Origin: Planctomycetota bacterium
GTDB lineage: Bacteria; Planctomycetota; Phycisphaerae; UBA1845; UTPLA1
Length of the DNA: 64,000 nt
Reading direction: 5' to 3'
Assembly (NCBI GenBank): GCA_003576905.1
Contig: QEVG01000014.1
Location: 1-64,000, forward strand
Shown: piece by piece, positions 8,070-17,177 of the stretch
How the letters are laid out: the number at the start of each line of letters is the position of its first letter
Position numbering within the stretch: position 1 is the stretch's first letter
Notes under the pieces: generated by a model
Database searches by the model: none
What the model saw: the letters and a program-made list of their open reading frames with translations, nothing else
Told to the model about the DNA's origin: nothing
Program-made: the position numbers and the translations under genes

Positions 8070-9773
8070 ATGCCCGACGCAACCCGTAAGCCGCTGCGCC
8101 GATTCGTGGCCGAGGACGCCCCTCTCGGCGAATGGCCGGTGGTTGAGGCCTATTACCGCGATCTGGAATCGCGCCCGCTGACCGGGCGCGACACGCTGGA
8201 GACGTGGCTTCTGGACTGGTCGGACCTTGATGCCTGGCTTGAGGAAGAGGGGGCGATTCGGTACGTCGAAATGACCTGCCAGACCGACGACCCGGTCCGT
8301 GAGAAGCGGTACCTCGACTTCATCGAGAACGTGCAGCCGGAGGCCAAGGTCTGGGCCAATCGACTTGAAAGGAAGTTTCTCGCGTGTGAACACCGGTCGG
8401 CCCTGCCGCTCGACCGGTACGAAGTGTTTATCCGCCAGATCGAGAACAGCGCCCGGCTTTTCCGCGAGGAGAATGTCCCCTTGCAGACCGAGGACGACAA
8501 GCTCCGCCAGCAGTATCAGAAGATCACGGGCGGATTGACGTGCATGCACGACGGGCGCGAGCAGACCATGCAGCAGATGGCCCGGTATCTCGAAAGCCCG
8601 GACCGCGTCGTGCGGCGGGATGCGTGGGAAAAGATGGCCGCGAAGTGGGCAGGCGTCTGCGAGGAGATCGAGGGTCTTTACGACCAGATGGTGGCCGTTC
8701 GCCACAAGATCGGGGTCAACGCGGGATTCCCAGGATACCGCGACTACGCATTTCGAGAGTTGGAACGATTCGATTACACGCCGGGAGACTGCGCGGCATT
8801 CGCGGATGCGATAGAGCAGATCGTCGTTCCGGCGTCGATGCGGCTTGCCATGCAGCGGAAGGCACAACTTGGCGTCGAGACGCTGCGTCCGTGGGACATG
8901 GCGGTCGATCCGCAGGGCCGCGAACCGCTCCGGCCCTTCGAGGGCGCGGCCCGGCTGATCGAAGGCTGCGCGGGTATCTTCGCGCGCGTACACGCCGATT
9001 TCGCGGGACAGTTCCAGCGGATGCGTGACGGCGGCCTGCTGGACCTGGAAAGCCGCAAGGGCAAAGCCCCCGGCGGATACATGATGGAATACAAGGGCCG
9101 CCGCGTGCCGTACATTTTCATGAATGCCGTCGGCACGCATGACGACGTGCAGACCATGCTCCATGAGGGCGGCCACGCCTTTCACGTCTTCGCCGCCGCC
9201 GATGAGCCGATCGCCGCCCTGCGCGACCCGCCGATTGAGTTTGCGGAAGTGGCGTCGATGGGCATGGAGCTTCTCGCCGGACCGCACCTCGATGCTTTTT
9301 ACAGCGCGGCCGACGCGCGGCGTGCATGGGTCGATCACCTTGACGGCATCGTCCGGTTCTTTCCGTACATGGCGACGATCGACCAGCTTCAGCATTGGGT
9401 CTATACCCATCCCGGGCATACGCGGGAGGAGCGCAGGTCGGCCTGGCTGGCACTCAATCGGCGCTTTGCCCACTGGGTTGACTACACCGGGCACGAGGAG
9501 GCGCTGGCATTCGGCTGGCATCGCAAGGGCCATCCTTTCACGGTGCCTTTCTATTATGTCGAGTACGGCATCGCCCAACTCGGCGCATTGGGGGTGTGGC
9601 TCAATTCGCTTCGGGATTATGGCGGGGCCGTGGCGCGATACCGCCAGGGGCTGGGTCTTGGCGGCCGGAGGCCCCTGCCCGAACTGTTTCGCGCGGCCGG
9701 CGTCACGTTTGACTTCTCGGCGCGGGCGATCGAACCGATGATCCAGGCACTCGGTCGGGAAATTGCCGTGTGA
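8070..9773 (+). CDS. M3-family oligoendopeptidase
   Basis: 567-aa zinc metallopeptidase of the M3/M3B (oligoendopeptidase F) type. The HExxH motif is HEGGH at residues 365-369, and the usual third-ligand Glu region follows (IEFAEVASMGMELLAGP). No signal peptide, so cytoplasmic. The family cleaves short peptides of roughly 5-20 residues, usually for peptide recycling. Start ATG 8070 follows GCGAGGG; a longer in-frame N-terminus (from 8001) has no good ribosome site. Monocistronic. A second, exported M3 peptidase lies at 36630-38546. Confidence 0.88.
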   Translation: MPDATRKPLRRFVAEDAPLGEWPVVEAYYRDLESRPLTGRDTLETWLLDWSDLDAWLEEEGAIRYVEMTCQTDDPVREKRYLDFIENVQPEAKVWANRLERKFLACEHRSALPLDRYEVFIRQIENSARLFREENVPLQTEDDKLRQQYQKITGGLTCMHDGREQTMQQMARYLESPDRVVRRDAWEKMAAKWAGVCEEIEGLYDQMVAVRHKIGVNAGFPGYRDYAFRELERFDYTPGDCAAFADAIEQIVVPASMRLAMQRKAQLGVETLRPWDMAVDPQGREPLRPFEGAARLIEGCAGIFARVHADFAGQFQRMRDGGLLDLESRKGKAPGGYMMEYKGRRVPYIFMNAVGTHDDVQTMLHEGGHAFHVFAAADEPIAALRDPPIEFAEVASMGMELLAGPHLDAFYSAADARRAWVDHLDGIVRFFPYMATIDQLQHWVYTHPGHTREERRSAWLALNRRFAHWVDYTGHEEALAFGWHRKGHPFTVPFYYVEYGIAQLGALGVWLNSLRDYGGAVARYRQGLGLGGRRPLPELFRAAGVTFDFSARAIEPMIQALGREIAV

Positions 9774-10058
9774 GGTCGGGCGACCGCTCGGTGTCCTCGT
9801 CGGCTGTCGGGGGTTGAGCCGTAGGGTATTGCGATATCGCGGCCCAATGGCCGCCGACGCGCTCCGCAATCGCGCCTTCCCTGAGCCGGTCGGCCTCCGT
9901 ACCCGCGGATTACGTGCCATGAAGCCCCCGCAATGCGGATCGCTCGCGGGAAGCGTTGTCCCAGGGCGACTGCCGGTGTGCGCTTCGCACCACTCCAAAG
10001 GGACGAAGCGGGAAACTTGCGGTATCATGGAGGTTCACACTGGCCTGGAGAACTGATT

Positions 10059-11582
10059 ATGTCCGTTACCGCGTCCGTCGTGCCCACTGGCCGTACATCG
10101 GTTCGCATGTTCGTGGGCGGGGAGTTTGTGGAGTCCACGTCCGCGCGGCGCGGACAGGTCTATAACCCGTCGATCGGGGAGCCGATCGCCGAGGTACCAT
10201 TTTGCACGGCCGCCGAGGTTGACGGGGTCGTCAAGGCGGCGCACGCGGCGTTTCCGGCCTGGCGGGATACGCCGGTCGTCGAACGCGCCCGTGTCATGTT
10301 CCGCCTGGTCGCCCTGCTGGAAAAGAACGCGGAGTCGATCGCCCGGCTGATTTCGCTGGAGCATGGCAAGACGCACGAGGAGTCGGTCGGCTCGGTGCGG
10401 CGCGGCATCGAGATGGTGGAGTTCGCGTGCGGGATTCCCACGCTGACGATGGGCGACACCCTGCACAACATCGCGGTGGACGTAGACTGCGAGACGTACT
10501 TTCATCCGCTTGGCGTGTGCGTCGGAATCACGCCGTTCAACTTCCCCTTCATGGTTCCGCTGTGGATGGCGCCGATCGCCATGACCTGCGGCAATCCCTT
10601 CGTGCTCAAGCCGAGCGAGAAAGTTCCGCTGTCCGCGATGCGCCTTGCGGAGCTGTTCGCCGAGGCCGGACTGCCGGCGGGGGTATTCAACGTCGTGCAC
10701 GGCGACAAGGAAGCGGTGGACGCGCTGCTCACGCATCCGCTGGTCCAGGCGGTGAGCTTTGTCGGCTCGACGCCCATTGCGAGGTACATCTACGAAACAT
10801 CCGTCCAACATGGCAAGCGGTGTCAGGCGAACGGCGGCGCGAAGAACCATATTCTCGTCATGCCCGACGCCGACATGGACAAGGCGGTCGGCGCGCTCCA
10901 GGCGTCGGCGTTCGGATGCAGCGGCCAGCGGTGCATGGCGGGCAGCCTGGCCGTGGCCATCGGCGCTGCGGCCGACCCGCTCGTGGAAAAACTTTCGGCG
11001 TCGGCTGCCCGATTGAAGGTAGGCCGTACCGACGTGAAGAGCGACGCCCAGATGGGACCGGTGGTGACACGCCAGCACCTGGAGGGGCTGCTGTCAAACA
11101 TTGACCGGGGCGTAAAAGAGGGGGCGAAACTGGCCCGCGACGGTCGGGCGGTGAAAGTGTCGGACGCACCGGGGGGCTTCTACCTCGGTCCGACCATATT
11201 CGACCATGTAGCGCCGGAGATGCACGTCTCGCAGGCGGAGCTTTTCGGTCCCGTGCTGAGTGTCAGCCGGGTGTCGACGCTGGAGGAGGCGATCGAACTG
11301 ACGAACCGAAGCCCCTTCGGCAACGGCGCGGTGATTTACACGCGCGACGGCCACGCGGCGCGGGAGTTCAAGCACCGGGCCGGGGCGGGGATGATCGGGA
11401 TCAACGTGGGCGTGCCGGCGCCGATGGCCATGTTCCCCTTCACGGGCGTCAAGGGCAGCTTCTTCGGCGACCTGCACATCCAGGGCAAGGAGGGCATCGC
11501 GTTTTACACGCAGCAGCGGATGATCCTGTCGCGTTGGCACCCGGACAGTCATGCGGGTGAATTCGTGACGACGCGCGGGTAG
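10059..11582 (+). CDS. mmsA: Methylmalonate-semialdehyde dehydrogenase (CoA-acylating)
   Basis: 507-aa aldehyde dehydrogenase of the MmsA type, converting methylmalonate semialdehyde (valine/myo-inositol catabolism) to propionyl-CoA with CoA and NAD. Landmarks: GITPFNFPFMVPLWM, the NAD-binding VGSTPIARYIYE, and the catalytic-cysteine segment FGCSGQRCMAGS characteristic of MmsA. Length is normal for the family. Start chosen at ATG 10059 with CTGGAG 8 nt upstream; frames extending upstream to 9933 run through non-coding-looking sequence. Stand-alone; no other valine-catabolic gene is adjacent. Confidence 0.9.
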   Translation: MSVTASVVPTGRTSVRMFVGGEFVESTSARRGQVYNPSIGEPIAEVPFCTAAEVDGVVKAAHAAFPAWRDTPVVERARVMFRLVALLEKNAESIARLISLEHGKTHEESVGSVRRGIEMVEFACGIPTLTMGDTLHNIAVDVDCETYFHPLGVCVGITPFNFPFMVPLWMAPIAMTCGNPFVLKPSEKVPLSAMRLAELFAEAGLPAGVFNVVHGDKEAVDALLTHPLVQAVSFVGSTPIARYIYETSVQHGKRCQANGGAKNHILVMPDADMDKAVGALQASAFGCSGQRCMAGSLAVAIGAAADPLVEKLSASAARLKVGRTDVKSDAQMGPVVTRQHLEGLLSNIDRGVKEGAKLARDGRAVKVSDAPGGFYLGPTIFDHVAPEMHVSQAELFGPVLSVSRVSTLEEAIELTNRSPFGNGAVIYTRDGHAAREFKHRAGAGMIGINVGVPAPMAMFPFTGVKGSFFGDLHIQGKEGIAFYTQQRMILSRWHPDSHAGEFVTTRG

Positions 11583-11682
11583 GGAGTGGACCGCGCGCCG
11601 CGCGTCCGGCCGGCTCGTGCCGGTGATTGCGCGTGGGTGCCGCGCCCCGCTGGCGATAGAATGAGTTCGTGAAGGGGCCGAC

Positions 11683-12258
11683 ATGGAAACCACGCGGGTC
11701 AGCCTGCTGCTTCGGATCAAGGACAAGCGCGACAACGTCGCATGGGCGGAGTTTGACCACATCTACCGCCCGCTCCTCTATCGCTTCGCGACTGCGCGCG
11801 GGCTGGACCATGCCGCGGCGGAGGACGTCGTGCAGGTCTGCATGGCGGCCATTCACGAGCACATCGCCGGCTTTGAATACGACCCGCGAAAGGGGCGTTT
11901 CAAGGGCTGGCTGCGGACCATGGTGAACAACCGCATTCGCAATTACCACCGGGACCGACACGAACGGCCGGCCGAAAGCCAGGTTTTCAAGGCGGCCGAA
12001 TCAAAGGATGCCACTCCCGAGGAACTCTTCGACCAGATCTGGATGGACGAGCACCTCAAGCATGCCCTCCGGCTGGTCCAGCAGGAGGTGGAGGAACACA
12101 CCTTCCGGGCATTTGTGATGTACGTTATGGAAGAACGGCCGGTCGAGGAAATCTGCGGGACGCTGGGCGTCGATCCGAATCTCGTTCACAAGTCGAAGTA
12201 CCGCATCACCAAGCGGCTCGCCGAGAAGATGGCGATGCTCACCGAGGCCGAGGAGTGA
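11683..12258 (+). CDS. ECF-type RNA polymerase sigma factor
   Basis: 191-aa sigma-70 family factor with region 2 (about residues 15-85, including AAAEDVVQVCMAAIHEH and the RFKGWLRTMVNNRI segment) and region 4 (about 125-185, RPVEEICGTLGVDPNLVHKS helix-turn-helix). No regions 1 or 3, as usual for ECF factors. Its stop codon overlaps the GTG of the following kinase by 4 nt (GTGA), so the two are translationally coupled. The partner carries an anti-sigma-like zinc finger, so this sigma factor is probably controlled by it. Planctomycetes are known for ECF groups linked to Ser/Thr kinases. Confidence 0.9.
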   Translation: METTRVSLLLRIKDKRDNVAWAEFDHIYRPLLYRFATARGLDHAAAEDVVQVCMAAIHEHIAGFEYDPRKGRFKGWLRTMVNNRIRNYHRDRHERPAESQVFKAAESKDATPEELFDQIWMDEHLKHALRLVQQEVEEHTFRAFVMYVMEERPVEEICGTLGVDPNLVHKSKYRITKRLAEKMAMLTEAEE

Positions 12259-15200
12259 GTCCGACCACCGATTGCCCCAGCGACAGCGTGCTCGATCGTT
12301 ACCTCGACGGAGCCCTGGAGCTCTCGCAGGAGGCGCTGCTCGAAGCGCACCTCGTGGGTTGTGCGACCTGCTCCGGGCGCGTTGACGCGCTGCGCGGCCG
12401 ATTCGAGAACATCGCCGACCGCGTGCGTGGAATGAAGCTGACACCGGCCGACCTGACGTCGCACCGGGATTCGCAGGGCGCGCCGGATGGACGAAGCGGG
12501 CATCGCCTGCCCCCGGCCGGCTCGATACCGGGCTACGACGTCCTTCGCGAGATTCATGCCGGCGGGCAGGGGATCGTCTATCAGGCGGTTCAGCTTTCCA
12601 CGAAACGGCGCGTCGCGATCAAGGTGCTCCTGGAGGGGCCTTATGCCTCCGCGGCCACCCGGCGGCGATTCGAGCGCGAGATCGAGCTGATCGCCAGCCT
12701 GAAGCATCCGAACATCGTCGCGATTTTCGATTCCGGCCAGACGGCCGACGGCCGCCAGTTTTATGTCATGGACTATGTGTCGGGGGTGCGGCTCGAGGAA
12801 TACGTTCGAGATCGCCGGCCATCGCTGCGGCCCGCGCTGGAGCTATTCATAAAGATCGCCGAGGCCGTGAATCATGCCCATCAGAAGGGCGTTATTCACC
12901 GCGACCTGAAACCGTGGAACATTGTGGTGGACCCGGAGGGAAATCCGAAGATCCTCGACTTCGGCCTGGCCAAGGCGATCGTCGAACAGGTCGATCCCCT
13001 GTTGTCGGTGACGGGGCAGGTCGTCGGAACGATGCCCTACATGTCTCCGGAGCAGGCCCGCGGAAAGACCGAGGAAGTCGATACGCGCACCGACATCTAC
13101 GCCCTCGGCGTGATCCTGTACGAGATGCTGACCGGTCAATTTCCCTATCGCGTGAAGGGGGAGCCGGCGGAAGTTCTGCACAGCATCACGCATGTCGATC
13201 CCACGCCCCCGGCCCGGGCCTGGTCGGCCGAAAAGGGAATCCTTTCGGCAGGTCCGCACGACGCGAAGTGCCCGATCAACGACGAGCTGGAGACGATCAT
13301 CCTCAAGTCGCTGGCCAAGGAGCGGGAGCGGCGGTACCAGAGTGCCGGCGAGCTGGCCCGCGACATCCAGCACTTTCTTGCGGGCGAGCCGATCGATGCC
13401 AAGCGGGACAGCGGCTGGTACCTCGTTCGGAAGGCGATGAATCGCTATCGGCTCCCGATCGGGGTCGGGGGGGCGTTTGTCCTGCTGGTGACGGCCTCCA
13501 CGGTGGCGCTCCTGTTCCTGTACGGCGACGTGAAGCGGCTTTGGGAGCATTCCCAGGAGCAGGCGCGGGAGGCCGCCACCGAGCGGGATCGGGCCGTTGC
13601 CGCGGAAAAGTCGGCCGCGGCGCGGTTCAACCAGGTTCGAAGTCTTGCCAATACGTTTATTCACGAGATTCACGATGCCATTGTCGATCTCCCCGGTTCG
13701 ACGAAGGCGCGGGAACTGCTTGTCAAGACCGCGCTGGAATATCTGGACCGGCTTGCTGCGGATGCGGGCGGTGATGACGCACTCCAATTGGAGCTGGCGA
13801 CGGCCTATGTGCGGATCGGCGACGTGCAGGGCTCGGTGCGGCAGGCGAACCTCGGCGATACCAACGGGGCCATGAAGAGCCATCAGAAAGCAAAGGAGAT
13901 CCTGAGTGTCCTTCGTACGAAGCGACCGGACGACGATCGCGTCGTCTCGACCCTTTCCACGGTGGAGAGTCGCATTGGCGACATGTACTGGTCCATGGGC
14001 AGGTATGCCGACGCGGAGTCGCAGTATCTAAGAGAGCGTGAACTGATTCAGCAACTCCTGGAGAAACGACCTGACAGCGCGACCTTGCAGTCGCGCCTTT
14101 GCCTGAACTACCAGGACGTCGGCGACGTCGAGCTGTGGACCGGGCGATCCGACGCCGCGATGAAGAGCTACGAACAGGCGCTCGCGATCGCCGAGAGGCA
14201 GGTGGCGCACCCGAAGGCCGGAGGGGACGAGCAGGTTACTCTGGCGTTTGCCTATGACAAGGTCGCGGACGCGATGCGGCAGATCGGGCGAACGGGCGAG
14301 GCCCTGGCGTACTTCGAAAAGGCGCTGGCCATGCGCGAGAAGCTCCTTGCGCAGTCGCCCGACAACGTGAGTTTTCAGAGAACGCTGGCGAACAGCCGGG
14401 AGCAGGTGGCGACGACGCTGGAGAAAATGGGGCGGCGCGATGAGGCGATCAAGCTGCATCAAAGTGCGCTCGCGACGCGGCGGCGGCTGGCAGAACTGGA
14501 CCCCAGCAATGCGAGGGCGCAGCATGACCTTGCGCGGGCGCAGGGGCAGCTCGGCGCGATCCTGCTGGACGGGGGCGACCTGAAGGGGGCGGAGGTGGCG
14601 CTTCGGGAATCTGCGGACATACACGAGAAACTGGCGGCAAACGATCCCACGAATTCCAACACGCAGGAGAGCCTGGCATCGGCCTACGACTGGCTCGCCG
14701 TCGTATTCGAGCGATCCGACCGGAAACCGGAGGCGGGCCGCCTGTACGAGAAGTCCATTGCGATCCGCGAAAAGATCGTGCAGGCGGAGCCGGGCAATCT
14801 GTGGGCGCGCACGGGGATCGCGGGGACGAAGACGTCGCTGGGCATCCTTCTATCCGATATCGGGGAGGCCGGCGCCGACGAAGCGGCACTCGGCGGGGCG
14901 ATACGCATTTACGAAGAGATCATTGAGATCGACCCGAAGGACGTCGATACGCGGCGCAAGCTCGCGATGTCCCTTCAGCGCATGGGCGATGTGCATGCCA
15001 AGTCGGCCGCGGGCGAGGAAAAGGCCCGTGCCAACTACCTGGCAGCTATAAAGATCTGCGAAGAGCTGGTCGCGGCGGACTCCAACAATGCCGCGGCGCA
15101 GCGGACATACGGACTGTGCTGCCATCAGATCGCTCAATTGTGCGACACGGTCGCCCGCCGGGCGGACGTTTCATCGGAGGAAGCCGTGCGCCGCATGAAT

Positions 15201-15398
15201 GAGGCGATTTCCTGGGGGCAGAAGTCCGTGGATGTGTTCAATCGCATGATTGCCGAAGGGCGCCTGCGCGCGGCTGATCATGGCGTGGTCGACGAGATCG
15301 AAGCGTTTCTCGCACAGTGCCGGAAAGACGCCGAGAGGCTGAAGGCCGGTGAAAGGCTGGAGGCCAAGCCGGTGAATGAAGCGGCAGGCGGCTCGTGA
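12255..15398 (+). CDS. Zinc-finger/Ser-Thr kinase/TPR membrane protein
   Basis: 1047 aa. Residues 1-55 form an anti-sigma-type zinc finger with HxxxCxxC (His32, Cys36, Cys39). Residues 94-375 are a complete Hanks-type kinase: Gly-rich loop, Lys123, HRDLKP (215-220), DFGLAK (235-240) and a SPEQARG segment. A single membrane span follows (about 400-423), then a coiled coil and a long TPR array (about 480-1000, units such as 'eaLayfeKALamREkLla.sP'). GTG start overlaps the ECF sigma stop. The topology would put zinc finger and kinase inside and TPRs outside. Substrate unknown; the coupled sigma factor is the obvious candidate. Confidence 0.9.
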   Translation: MSPTTDCPSDSVLDRYLDGALELSQEALLEAHLVGCATCSGRVDALRGRFENIADRVRGMKLTPADLTSHRDSQGAPDGRSGHRLPPAGSIPGYDVLREIHAGGQGIVYQAVQLSTKRRVAIKVLLEGPYASAATRRRFEREIELIASLKHPNIVAIFDSGQTADGRQFYVMDYVSGVRLEEYVRDRRPSLRPALELFIKIAEAVNHAHQKGVIHRDLKPWNIVVDPEGNPKILDFGLAKAIVEQVDPLLSVTGQVVGTMPYMSPEQARGKTEEVDTRTDIYALGVILYEMLTGQFPYRVKGEPAEVLHSITHVDPTPPARAWSAEKGILSAGPHDAKCPINDELETIILKSLAKERERRYQSAGELARDIQHFLAGEPIDAKRDSGWYLVRKAMNRYRLPIGVGGAFVLLVTASTVALLFLYGDVKRLWEHSQEQAREAATERDRAVAAEKSAAARFNQVRSLANTFIHEIHDAIVDLPGSTKARELLVKTALEYLDRLAADAGGDDALQLELATAYVRIGDVQGSVRQANLGDTNGAMKSHQKAKEILSVLRTKRPDDDRVVSTLSTVESRIGDMYWSMGRYADAESQYLRERELIQQLLEKRPDSATLQSRLCLNYQDVGDVELWTGRSDAAMKSYEQALAIAERQVAHPKAGGDEQVTLAFAYDKVADAMRQIGRTGEALAYFEKALAMREKLLAQSPDNVSFQRTLANSREQVATTLEKMGRRDEAIKLHQSALATRRRLAELDPSNARAQHDLARAQGQLGAILLDGGDLKGAEVALRESADIHEKLAANDPTNSNTQESLASAYDWLAVVFERSDRKPEAGRLYEKSIAIREKIVQAEPGNLWARTGIAGTKTSLGILLSDIGEAGADEAALGGAIRIYEEIIEIDPKDVDTRRKLAMSLQRMGDVHAKSAAGEEKARANYLAAIKICEELVAADSNNAAAQRTYGLCCHQIAQLCDTVARRADVSSEEAVRRMNEAISWGQKSVDVFNRMIAEGRLRAADHGVVDEIEAFLAQCRKDAERLKAGERLEAKPVNEAAGGS

Positions 15399-15501
15399 GG
15401 CATTCGCGGAATGTTCGCTTCGTTGAGGGTTCTCTCAGCAACGTGCACGGCCACCGCAACGACCCGATTGGAATCCGCGTCTTTTCGGGTGGCGGCGGCG
15501 T

Positions 15502-16263
15502 TCAGCGTCGCCTGGAGGGCTTGCCGTAGCGCAAGCCTTCGCTGGTGATCCGATCCTCGACGGGCATCTTGGCCTCTTCCTCGTTGGTGGGGTGTCGGAG
15601 TTCGGGCAGGTAGGAATCGACGCATGCCCGCAGATAGTCCACGGCCTCATCGACGTCATCGGTGATCTTGAATAGCTCCATGTCTTCCGGCGAGATGGTC
15701 TTGTAGGCATCGAGCATGGTTTCGCGGAAGTGCCGGGCGAAGGGTGTCCAGAAGGCGGAGTCGAACAGCACGACGGGGTAGGCCGGGCTTTTGCCGGTTT
15801 GAATGAGCGTCATGGCCTCGAAGAATTCGTCCATGGTCCCGAAACCGCCGGGAAAGCAGACCATGCCGAGGCAGTACTTGACGAACATCACTTTTCGCAC
15901 GAAGAAGTAGTGAAACTCCATGCTGATGTTCTGGTAGGCGTTCGCCTCCTGTTCGTGAGGCAGGGTGATGTTCAGGCCCACGCTGGTGCCCTCGGCCTCG
16001 AATGCGCCCTTGTTGGCGGCCTCCATGATGCCGGGCCCACCGCCGGTGATGACCGCGAAGCCGCGCTCGACGAGTCGCCGTCCCAGGCGCTCGGCCTGCT
16101 GATAGTTCGGATCGGTCGGCCGCAAACGTGCCGAACCGAAGACACTGACCGCCTGGCCGACCGCGCTCATGGTTTCGAATCCGTCCACGAATTCGGCCAT
16201 GATTCGGAACAGCCGCCAGGTCTCCTGGGCCGGATCGCGAAAAAGGGGTAGCTCGGCGTTCAT
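15502..16263 (-). CDS. LOG-family protein (TIGR00730 type)
   Basis: 253-aa Rossmann-like protein with both family signatures: GGGPGIMEAANKGAFE and the PGGxGTxxE motif PGGFGTMDEF. Members, once called lysine decarboxylases, are phosphoribohydrolases that cleave nucleoside 5'-monophosphates such as cytokinin ribotides; many bacterial roles are uncertain. No signal peptide. It lies 91 bp downstream of the histidine kinase gene on the same strand and may be cotranscribed. Converges with the kinase/TPR gene, 103 bp away. Confidence 0.85.
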   Translation of the reverse strand: MNAELPLFRDPAQETWRLFRIMAEFVDGFETMSAVGQAVSVFGSARLRPTDPNYQQAERLGRRLVERGFAVITGGGPGIMEAANKGAFEAEGTSVGLNITLPHEQEANAYQNISMEFHYFFVRKVMFVKYCLGMVCFPGGFGTMDEFFEAMTLIQTGKSPAYPVVLFDSAFWTPFARHFRETMLDAYKTISPEDMELFKITDDVDEAVDYLRACVDSYLPELRHPTNEEEAKMPVEDRITSEGLRYGKPSRRR

Positions 16264-16354
16264 GCCATGCTCCTAAGAATGAACGGGATGATGATACCCG
16301 GCAGCAGGTCCGGCGGGGAGGCGAGGCGACCCGCTGCGCACGCGGGCGACAATG

Positions 16355-17095
16355 TCAACTCAGCACAGGCAGCAGGATGCTGAAACAGGCGCCTTTCCCC
16401 GGCGAGGATGTCAGTCGAATCTCCCCGCCGTGTTCGCGGACGATTCTTCGGGCGGTCGCCAGCCCAAGGCCCGTGCCCCCCTTCTTGGTGGAGTAGTATG
16501 CCTGAAAGACCTGTTCCCGTTGATCGGGAGGAATGCCCGGGCCGGTGTCGATGACGTCGATACGCGCCGTGCCGCCGGGTTCGGCGCACACCCGGAGGGT
16601 AAGCGCGCCGCCGTCGGGCATGGCCTGCTGCCCGTTGATTAGGAGGTTCAGCAGGGTCTGCTTGATTCCGTTGACGTCGACCATGGCCATCACCGGGCCG
16701 GGTGCGGGCTCCACGCGCATTTCGATGGCGCCGGCCTGGGCCTGGGGGCGATAGAAGTCGGCCAGTTCGCCGACGACGGCGTTTAGGTCGTGGGGCGCCG
16801 GGGAGTGGTCGCGGCGTCCGATGTACTGGAGGAAGTCCTGGAGAATCTGCTCGAGGCGGCCCGCCTCCTTGAGAAGCGTTTCGATGCGCTTTCGGCTGCG
16901 TCGGGCGATTTCCTGGGGGTCGATGGAAGCATTTGCTTCGGGAGACTCGACGCGCCGCCAGTCCTCGTCAAGCAGTTGAAGGTTGACCTTGAGCGTCGAG
17001 AGGGGGTTGCGAATCTCGTGCGCCAGTCCGCCTGTGAGGGCGGCAAGCTCGGCGAGCTGTTCGGCCAGCTGCGGATGGTCCCTTTCGCGGCTCAT
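16355..17095 (-). CDS. Cytoplasmic histidine kinase without sensor domain
   Basis: 246 aa. H-box LAHEIRNPLSTLKVN with phosphoacceptor His26, then DHp helices and a complete ATP-binding domain: N-box NLLINGQQAM, G1 DTGPGIPP, F-box/G2 YSTKKGGTGLGLAT. There is no transmembrane or recognisable input domain, so signal input must come from a partner or through the N-terminal 20 residues. The start lies only 15 nt after a 12-bp hairpin and has no evident ribosome-binding site. The CheY-like regulator at 20080-20496 is the nearest possible partner, on the other side of rpsO-pnp. Confidence 0.85.
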   Translation of the reverse strand: MSRERDHPQLAEQLAELAALTGGLAHEIRNPLSTLKVNLQLLDEDWRRVESPEANASIDPQEIARRSRKRIETLLKEAGRLEQILQDFLQYIGRRDHSPAPHDLNAVVGELADFYRPQAQAGAIEMRVEPAPGPVMAMVDVNGIKQTLLNLLINGQQAMPDGGALTLRVCAEPGGTARIDVIDTGPGIPPDQREQVFQAYYSTKKGGTGLGLATARRIVREHGGEIRLTSSPGKGACFSILLPVLS

Positions 17096-17110
17096 GGGTG
17101 CGGCAATGAG

Positions 17111-17142
17111 AAGACCCGGAGCGGGTCGATGCTCCGGGTCTT
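17111..17142 (-). terminator. 12-bp hairpin between pnp and the histidine kinase
   Basis: AAGACCCGGAGC (17111-17122) and GCTCCGGGTCTT (17131-17142) form a perfect stem with an 8-nt loop, 35 nt after the pnp stop and 15 nt before the next ATG. On the minus strand it is followed by CTCATT, only weakly T-rich. Likely an rpsO-pnp terminator or attenuator. Confidence 0.65.
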
Positions 17143-17177
17143 CGGGTGGTTCAAGACATCCGACATGGCGTTCGGGT

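Noticed and set aside
6615-10028. A 3.4-kb stop-free frame on the minus strand
   Set aside because: It lies opposite the dihaem peroxidase and M3 peptidase genes, its product is Arg/His/Gly-rich with no recognisable domain, and it is explained by GC-biased codon use of the real genes.
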